In this document: one piece after another, positions 57,257 to 64,000 of the stretch
Layout: each line of letters begins with the position of its first letter
Numbering within the stretch: the stretch's first letter is position 1
Source: Apiotrichum sp. Y4204
Lineage: Eukaryota; Basidiomycota; Tremellomycetes; Trichosporonales; Trichosporonaceae
NCBI GenBank assembly: GCA_025531455.1
Contig: JAMYHL010000079.1
Span: forward strand, 124,001 to 188,000
Reading direction: 5' to 3'
Length of the DNA: 64,000 nt
Position numbers and translations under genes: made by a program
Notes under the pieces: model-generated
Databases searched by the model: none
Told to the model about the DNA's origin: nothing
The model's input: the letters and a program-made list of their open reading frames with translations, nothing else

Positions 57257-59230
57257 TTAGAGAGTGAAGTGGTCCTCTCTCCCAACGGCCCGTGCGACCC
57301 TGTGCGCTGCCGCCGCCGCCGCGGGCGATCCCACAGGCCCTTCCTCCTCCCCCTCTGACTCGGGCTCGTCCTTCCACGCAGGGTTGTATTGTGGGGGCAC
57401 GAGGGCAACTATCCGCCCGGCATCCACGTCGTTCTCCACTGGCGCCCATGGACGCCGGGTCATCTCCGCCGGTGCGGTGTGCGGCGTCGCGGGCGAGTGG
57501 GGCGCCGGTGCCGGAGCGGGACTCCAAGTAGTTTGTCGTGAGCCTGTGGGGTCGACACGGAGTGCGTCTCGAGACGCGGGAGCTGTGGCCTGCGGAGTCG
57601 CGGGGGAGAATGCCGGCGTGGCGAGCACATAATCTCTCTCGGGGTCTGTCGCGTTTGTCGCGAGCTCGAGGTGTTCTGGGATCAGTAGACGTAGAAATCG
57701 CCCTACGCGACGCACTCTTCATCACCGGGGCGTGGGCGAGCTCGCTGCGCGAGTCGTCGAACGGCGCGTTCTTCTCGGGCGGACTCGCGGGACAGAATGG
57801 CGAGACTTGCGGATCCGGGTCTTGGTCTACGAGGAAGACGGTGTCCGGGCGTCTGTGATGTTAGTTTTACGAAGATGGAGGAACGTACTTCTTTGCTTTG
57901 CGGCGCCAGAAGAAGATGCCCACGGCAATGGCAATGAGAAGGAGCACGCCGCCGACCTGCTGTCAGCCACGACCAGATGAGATACCCACCACCCCGCCTA
58001 CGATCGCGCCAAGGGGCGGTTTGCCCCCTTTATTGTCGCTGCTGCCAATCCCACTCCCACTCCCGTTCCCAGTACCGGAGTCACCGCCGCTACCTCCCTT
58101 TCCGCTTCCGCTGCTACTCCCCCCATTCGCGCCGTTATTGCCCGTAATTGACGCCGCGCTCCCGTTCCCAGTCCCTCCCCTACCCGCGTTCGCTGGGTTC
58201 CACTCGGGATCATACTCAGACGCGAAGAACGTGACCCCGTACACGCCGATCTCGCCTCGTTCTCCTGCGATTGTAGCTGTGTACGCGCGCCCCGGGTCAA
58301 GAGGGAGCTGGAAGTACCCTATCCCGCCGACATATGCCGCCTTGTAAGCCCATCCCCGGCGCGTCGGGATGGTCACGCTTGCAGGCGCGCCGTCGAGCGG
58401 CGGCGGGTCGAGCGTAAGATTGAAGGCCGAGTCATCCGCCGACGGTGTCCCGTTCACCCGCAGGAAGCCCGTGCCCTTGGGTACCGCGAACGAGAGGCTG
58501 CCTCCCGCCCCGGCAGCCCAGTACGGCTCGGTGTAGCGGTTGCCGTCCCCCGCATTTCCCGTCTCGCTATGAGTGAGCCAGATGCCGCGCGGCGTGAAGA
58601 ACGGGTTGAGCTCGCCCGAGCGTCCGAGCACGAGCTGCGCGCTCTGCGGAATTGCATCCGACCCGTCAACGAGGTAGTTTGTGCCTATAATCTTGTCCTC
58701 GGGGCTTTCATCAGCGCTATCTCGCCAAGCACTCACACGCCGCTCATGAACGAGAAATACCGCACGCGCACGTCTCGCACATTCAGACTCCCCCGGGAAA
58801 GCACGAGCGATGCAGTGTGATACCCATACTGGAGGCTGCCACCGGTATACGCGATTTGATTAGTTTTGGAGTCCGTCCGTATGTCGGGGACCAGCGCACC
58901 ATCAACCCAGAGTGCAAACTCGCTGTTGGGCGCCCAGGTGCCCTCGACGTAGATGTCGTTGCCCCAGAAGGAAACCGTAAGATTTGCGCCGGAGGTGTTT
59001 GTCGCCATCACCGTCGTCTGCGCGGACTGCATGTCCGTCGTGAACGTCATGTTCGCCCACCACGCCTCCCACGGCGTATAGACCAGCGGCGCGTCGGAGG
59101 GCAGCAGCGTCCACTCAAAGGTTACCCGCGGGATGGACGAGGCTACCTCGGCGCTCGTCTGCGCCAGCGCCGGAAACCCGAGCCCGAGCGCGAGCACGAG
59201 CGCAAGCGTAAGGAAGCCGGACAGGCCCAT
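57257..59230 (-). CDS. Type I cell-surface protein with glycosylated ectodomain
   Basis: Five exons (59230-58737, 58704-57990, 57956-57889, 57852-57707, 57675-57257) give 613 residues; introns are only 32, 33, 36 and 31 bases and all phases agree. The ATG at 59230 is followed by a good signal peptide, SGFLTLALVLALGLGFPALA, which decides the start over an upstream one at 59287. The ectodomain seems to contain two beta-sandwich units: one with WGNDIYVEGTWAPNSEFALW and one with YTEPYWAAGAGGSLSFAVPK, plus N-glycosylation sequons (NTS, NLT, NGT). A G/S/N-rich stalk precedes the membrane segment GAIVGGVVGGVLLLIAIAVG and then FFWRRKAKK. The roughly 190-residue cytosolic tail is P/A-rich and disordered. 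Basidiomycete surface proteins of this layout may act as wall-associated or carbohydrate-binding receptors; function is not shown. Confidence 0.82.
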
Positions 59231-59749
59231 CTCGAAGAGTAGAGGTCGGAAGTCGTTAACAAAGAATATTGCATTCTTCGAACACAAAACCCCTCCTTAA
59301 CTGATCTTTTTCCTGCTGTTGCTGTTGGTTGGGGCTGGCGGGCTCGACTGGCGGGCTCTACCGTCTTGAATGTCTTAGCATCAGACGCACCCTTAATGCG
59401 AACAAGCAGCACCCGCTCATGGCAGGCACACTGCCTAACATCCGTAACCTTATACATGCCTATGGAACCCTAGCAAGTGTTGTGGACCCCGGGGCTGATA
59501 GTGACTGGCGGCCTGGAAGAACGGGGCTCGATGGTGCGCAATGTGCAGAACTGGGGGTGCGTGCCTTGCGGATGCCCTGGGCCGGGAAGGGACGAACGAC
59601 ACTGTTCAGGATCTCGACAACATCCAAGCGCGCAGGCTCTGGAAAGTGGAACGAGGGCTTGGCTCTGAGCTCGTATTGCTAATACGCGTGTGCATGGGAA
59701 GAAACAGACAATGGGACACCAGTGGTCTGCTCTTGTCTTAACTTTGGAA

Positions 59750-60001
59750 TTACGGTGATCGACCGCTGTGGAGGGCTTGGAAGTCGACCTCGCTGAATCC
59801 GTCCACTTGAAACTCCTCTCTCTCAGATCTCAGAGCTATATGGGAATCGAACGTCGTCCCTGTCGCCATCACTCTCGTAACCTCAGCATCTACCATGTTG
59901 CAGGCCACACCATCCGCTAAGCGACAGCCCAGATCCCGGCTTAAGTCTTGGGGGTTCCGTCTGTAAAGGAGAGCTGTCCTTTGCGGACCATGCAAAAACA
60001 T
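59750..60001 (-). CDS. Weakly supported open frame, unknown
   Basis: 83 codons from an ATG (MFLHGPQRTALLYRRNPQDL), ending EFQVDGFSEVDFQALHSGRS-P. Balanced composition with ADGVACNMVDAEVTRVMATG suggests a globular protein, and the frame is open upstream to about 60030. Candidate upstream exon sequence (ATG near 60195) could not be joined in phase. Confidence 0.25.
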   Translation of the reverse strand: MFLHGPQRTALLYRRNPQDLSRDLGCRLADGVACNMVDAEVTRVMATGTTFDSHIALRSEREEFQVDGFSEVDFQALHSGRSP

Positions 60002-60236
60002 GAACCCCTCGGAGCCATGACCTCGAACCTCGGTGTGATGCAGGACTCACTACCCCGATCACCCGGAACTCATCCCGAAGGGCGAACGCGCCCCCGAGAC
60101 AGTCGCGGGCACCAGCTCGGGGAGAATGCTGAGCCGAAGCCGATTCGGTCAGCGCAGTCCTCGTTCCGGATTATGTACCACCCATCACCGGACATGCCTA
60201 ATATATTAGATATCTAGGATGTTAGGATGATACCCC

Positions 60237-60316
60237 CCGGAATGATATTCATCAGATATCCACCTTTGGAGAGTGGAGTTCGGACATCCTTGGACCCCAG
60301 AATATCATCATTCCGG
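60237..60316. repeat. Imperfect inverted repeat, 14/17 bases
   Basis: CCGGAATGATATTC (60237-60250) faces GAATATCATCATTCCGG (60300-60316); the second arm has one additional ATC. The 49-base spacer is not repetitive. Could form a hairpin or mark the ends of a tiny nonautonomous element; no target-site duplication was recognised. Confidence 0.6.
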
Positions 60317-61840
60317 CGTGTGGAAGTGTTGGTCTCAGTATGGTCATTGTATGATCCTGTATGACGTCGTGATCGACTTAGTGTCGATGCACTGAACGCG
60401 TTGTCGACATGGCCACGTACTGTTAGTCCGCGGCTGTACCTATGGTTCTGATCTGTATCTTATAGACGCTGTTGGCTGACCTGTCTACCCAACAGAGTCG
60501 CATTTCTGCGGTCGTCGGGATTCCCCCTCCCTCACTCCTTTCAATCCAATCTGCCACTCAGCTCGTAGCTCGTCCTCGCGTCCTCACCTCGACTATCCAC
60601 GTGCTAAGACACTAACCTCTCATCATTCCGCTGCTGTCATCCACTGAGCTGCAAGTGCCGTAACTGCGCCGTGTCTAACCTCGGCGCTCGGCCTCCCGGT
60701 GGGGTCAGGTGCCGCTGGAACCGATCTATGGAATGCCTCCGCGCAGAAGTCAGTGGAGGGCTACCTGAAATAGTGGATCACTAGCTTGACGAGTGGACTG
60801 CCCGTGGACTCTTCGACTGGTGAGATCGACAGTTACTAATCCCACGGCCGGTGGTGACGACACGGCGGGGCCTGAACCGGCAGTCGTTCCACCTTTTAGA
60901 GTTGCTATATTATTCGGCTCAGCCGTGCAAGCAGCTAATCTCCAATGCAACCGATATAGCCTGGTCGCGTGCGCTTATGGTTCGGCGGGTGGGTCCATTC
61001 TGGTTGGGCCCGCGGCTGCGCAGATCGACCGGTTGATGTCGCAATGTCGCGGCTATGGTGTGCATGTGCACGACATGTGACAGTCAACATTATGTTGTGC
61101 GCTATGCGAGAACCGAGTGGCCGACAATTCGACAAGCTGCCAAGTCGAGAAGAGGTGGGTGGCAAAGTGACGTCACTTTCTACTCGCGGCCATGTCCGTC
61201 GCCACCAACCGTGCCGGTCTATCACGAGTCGCGACCCGTCGCCGTCATCGCCAGTAGTAGTTGGTGCTTGTGGTGTGACCGGTCTTGAATACCGGGTACC
61301 GTGACCTTCCGATCTCGCAATTCTGCCCGCCGGCATCGGTGACGATCGTGACGAAACACCCTCGCCGTTATTGCCTTTATGCCTCCGCAAAATGCCCGAC
61401 CGGCACCTCCCCTAAACCTGCTGTGGGCCTGGAACGTGCACGAGAGCAGGGTACTCATCGTAAGCTACGAGCTACGAGGGACCGAGGCGCGTATCCAGAG
61501 TTCCAGCCACAGTCGCGTGTGATATCTCCCATAGTTTAGCATAGCTCATCGCGGTTCGTGAGAATAATGGGGGCCATTGGCCCGTGATGACGTCCACGGT
61601 CGTACGGTGCACGGTGGCTTGTTGGAGGTGGCTTCCTTGCATTCGAGTCTGGATCGTGTGTTCTCGTGATTCAAGCTCTTTGGGGCACTCCCGAAGCGCA
61701 CTGTAGGACGCAGATGAGTACCGTCATGGCTTGGGTAGGCTGTGAGGCTTGATGAGTGCAAGCGGCCAGCTGTTTGCAGCATGCAACATGCAGTATGGAT
61801 GATCTTGTAGGACACTGCAACACTGCTCACTAGGATAAGA

Positions 61841-62080
61841 TCACTGCATCTGCAACCACGACTGATCTGTGACAACGAGGAAACACGAGGGAGCAGGGGC
61901 TGGGGCAGGGGCAGGGGCAGGCTGCAGGGGGAGAAGCGCAGCACCGTTGATAATGGGGGGGATACGCACGTCGCATGTCGCGTTGTTTGGGTGATAGCGC
62001 AGTGCAGCGTAGTATCGGCCGACGTGACGCTGCACGGAACGTACGAGCCGCGCGAGCTGGACTCCACCCGGCATCTGCAT
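61841..62080 (-). CDS. Possible small (secreted?) protein, weak
   Basis: 79 codons: MQMPGGVQLARLVRSVQRHV, then GRYYAALRYHPNNATCDVRI, a PAPAPAPAPAP run, and VVTDQSWLQMQ. In another frame just upstream (ATG at 62171) MCVALVLPVLTSGS could be a signal peptide, and a GTGCTC donor, CACTAAC branch and CATGCAG acceptor allow joining. An NAT sequon is present. The evidence is suggestive only. Confidence 0.25.
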   Translation of the reverse strand: MQMPGGVQLARLVRSVQRHVGRYYAALRYHPNNATCDVRIPPIINGAALLPLQPAPAPAPAPAPSCFLVVTDQSWLQMQ

Positions 62081-64000
62081 GTCTGCATAGGCTCGGCGCG
62101 CCGCTCCACCGTGTTAGTGTGAAGCGGCAGGAGCCGGAAGTGAGCACGGGAAGGACGAGGGCGACGCACATGGCCCAAAGCGGAGAGAGATGCAACGATG
62201 TCTTGGATCACTCGCTGTCTCGCGCTGTTGCTGTTGGAGATGATATTGCGTGATCCGTCACTGTCACCATGACTCTTACAGTCGCTGTACGCTGTAGGGC
62301 GGCAGTAACATCAATGCGATTGTGCCATTTTAACGCTGGTGGTGGCGTTGTGGCCCGTCCCCGTGTGCGTGCCACCCGGCAGCCATGATCAGCCAGAGCA
62401 GCCAGAACATGCAGAACATGCGGAACAGCTCCGTTGCCACCCGCCGCAACCACAAGGACAAGGTGTACGCTAGGAGAGTCAACTCTTGCAGAGCTGGCAG
62501 CTTGCAGCGCTGGATACATATGTTTCCGGAACGGCTGCAGGCGCCGCAAATGTAAGAGAGTTTGGCCGCGCGGCCGCGTCACCCCCTCCAATACTCTGCC
62601 AGGAGAGGCAGGGGGCAGCTCAACCCCCGCCAGCCCCACCCCCCTATGGGTGGGTGCCCTTGAATCCCGACTGGCCGACTGCAGACTGGGCGTTATCTCT
62701 CGATCTCTCGTACCCCCCTCCACTGCCTTGCTGCTTACTTGGTTGCAACCGATGCTGCTTCCGCGTCGCATCGCCCCTGCGCAGTCCGCTGGAGCAGGCA
62801 TCCCCCCAGATTCCCCAGTACTTGCTGCATGCATACCCTGTGCGTATACGCCGTCTCGGGATGAAACGAGAAGTAGCAGCAACCGCGAAGCAGCTAGCAG
62901 CCTTTGGGAACGTCATTGTCAGTTGCGGGATGTGATCTACAGGCCCAAGGAGGCGTACGGGAGAGAAATTTCCCGACCCGGCTCTTGTGCTCTGCAGCGG
63001 TGGATCTGAGATGCAGAAGGGAGTAAGCTCTGCATGTATGTAATCGGTAGCGACTCTGGAGCTGTGGTTTGTACTCTGGGAGCACAACAGCCGCCGGCCG
63101 AAATGGAATCGAATCGAAATGTGACATCCCACTGCTCGCGAGCTGAAGGTGACCGAGAGAGCACAGGACCCCGAGACAATAAAGAGTAGAGAGAGCAGAG
63201 GATACCGAGACGGCAAATACGATAATAATGCACACTCATCACCCTCCATTCACGCCACCCACTCTGACAGCCGAGCAAGCGAGCGCATGTGCTTAGTGGG
63301 CTCGGTCTAGTCGCGCCGCGGCCCCACTTGTAATCCACAAACGCTGGAACGCGGCTCGGAGCAGAGTGGAGCTAGGAGGGAGCTAGAGATGCAAAGGGGT
63401 GAGATACATACTCCTTATATGTATCAAATCAAGTCAAATCAGGTCATGTCAGGTCATCAGGTATAGGAGTATAGGGTATAATGAATGAGTCAGTCACTAT
63501 GTGCACTACCACTAGTTCTGGAGTAGAGTGGTGTTGACGACTTTGTTGCCACCAGAAGAGGTCAAAGGGAGAGGCACGACGAGTCGGTTTCCAGAATCAA
63601 ACAAACATTCATCATCATCTTCACTATCACGGTCAGCAGCACCACCACCATCACAAACCGATGCATGTGCATGTGCAGGGACATCTGCATCTGCATGCAC
63701 ACGACCCACCCCTACTACTTGTAGCGCGGTACTTTGTTGTACAGAAAAGAGGGTGAACAGAACGCCAGAATTACTGTTTCTGTCGCCATCACTGTGCACT
63801 ATCTCTCAATCTACCCGCACACCTTCATTGTAATCACAATCACAATCACGCCTTTCGATTATTTTATCTCCATCGACCCCGTCCTCCTCCTCTCCATCTC
63901 TCCACTCTCCACTTCATCAACATCGATACCAAACGAGCAGCGACAAACACACATTGTCTGTCCTGGTGTCCGCGTCTGCGGACCATACCCCGTCCCCCTC

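Larger units (their letters stand above)
59231..64000. other. Gene-poor stretch to window end
   Basis: Two weak minus-strand frames (59750-60001 and 61841-62080) and an inverted repeat are listed. Longer frames at 62208-62882 (minus) and 62434-63009 (plus) overlap in opposite directions and lack domain or leader. The last 200 bases become C/T- and C/A-rich on the plus strand (63830-64000), like the leaders of other genes here, so a gene may start just beyond the window. Confidence 0.4.

Noticed and set aside
59820..59930. Possible tRNA on the minus strand (GTTCGATTCCC)
   Set aside because: The flanking bases do not form a T-arm stem and no acceptor or anticodon arm can be drawn.
62208..63009. 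Long opposing frames of 224 (minus) and 191 (plus) codons
   Set aside because: They overlap antiparallel, neither has a leader or domain, and the minus one lacks a convincing ATG context.

Overview
The window looks like nuclear chromosomal DNA of a filamentous or yeast-like basidiomycete fungus, most likely of the Tremellomycetes (perhaps Trichosporonales). Evidence: GC-rich coding sequence with mostly C or G third positions, C/T-rich leaders ending in CACC-ATG, numerous very short introns (about 29-45 bases is common) with GTGAGT/GTATGT donors and CTAAC or CTGAC branch sites a few bases before the acceptor, and protein families typical of fungi (velvet, exocyst Sec3, pirin, ZIP, NmrA-like). 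The taxon is an inference from style, not from a marker gene. No rRNA, tRNA, CRISPR, bacterial operon or intact transposon was seen.

Layout. 1-12.8 kb is gene-poor, with one firm gene: a seven-exon velvet-domain regulator (3994-5526, minus). 12.8-20.6 kb carries exocyst SEC3 (minus), a divergent Sm-like NAA38-type gene (plus) and a Q/N/P-rich single-pass membrane protein (minus). 20.6-25.9 kb shows no gene I can support. 25.9-33.1 kb is dense: a disordered protein with two hydrophobic segments, two tiny head-to-head Myb-like genes, pirin, a small orphan protein and a cysteine-type glutathione S-transferase. 35.3-45.0 kb holds an unknown 275-residue protein, a ZIP zinc transporter, a 1128-residue FG-repeat nucleoporin with an N-terminal membrane segment, and a proline-rich protein. 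45-52 kb is mostly gene-poor, with one R/P-rich protein and a broken proline/glutamine/tyrosine-rich gene. 52.2-59.2 kb carries an NmrA-like protein, a small four-exon gene, a Y/P-rich protein and a type I cell-surface protein. 59.2-64 kb is again gene-poor.

The genes do not form a pathway or cluster; they are mainly housekeeping genes (secretion, N-terminal acetylation, nuclear pore, zinc uptake) mixed with lineage-specific disordered proteins. The most interesting items are the POM121-like architecture of the nucleoporin, the paired micro-Myb genes (one with an intron directly after its ATG), the velvet gene that only appears after splicing six introns, and the extremely short introns. Several gene-poor stretches probably hide further intron-rich genes: three multi-exon genes here (velvet, 31430-31961, 54649-55471) became visible only by splicing by eye. 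Exon boundaries are reading-frame and splice-motif inferences without transcript data.
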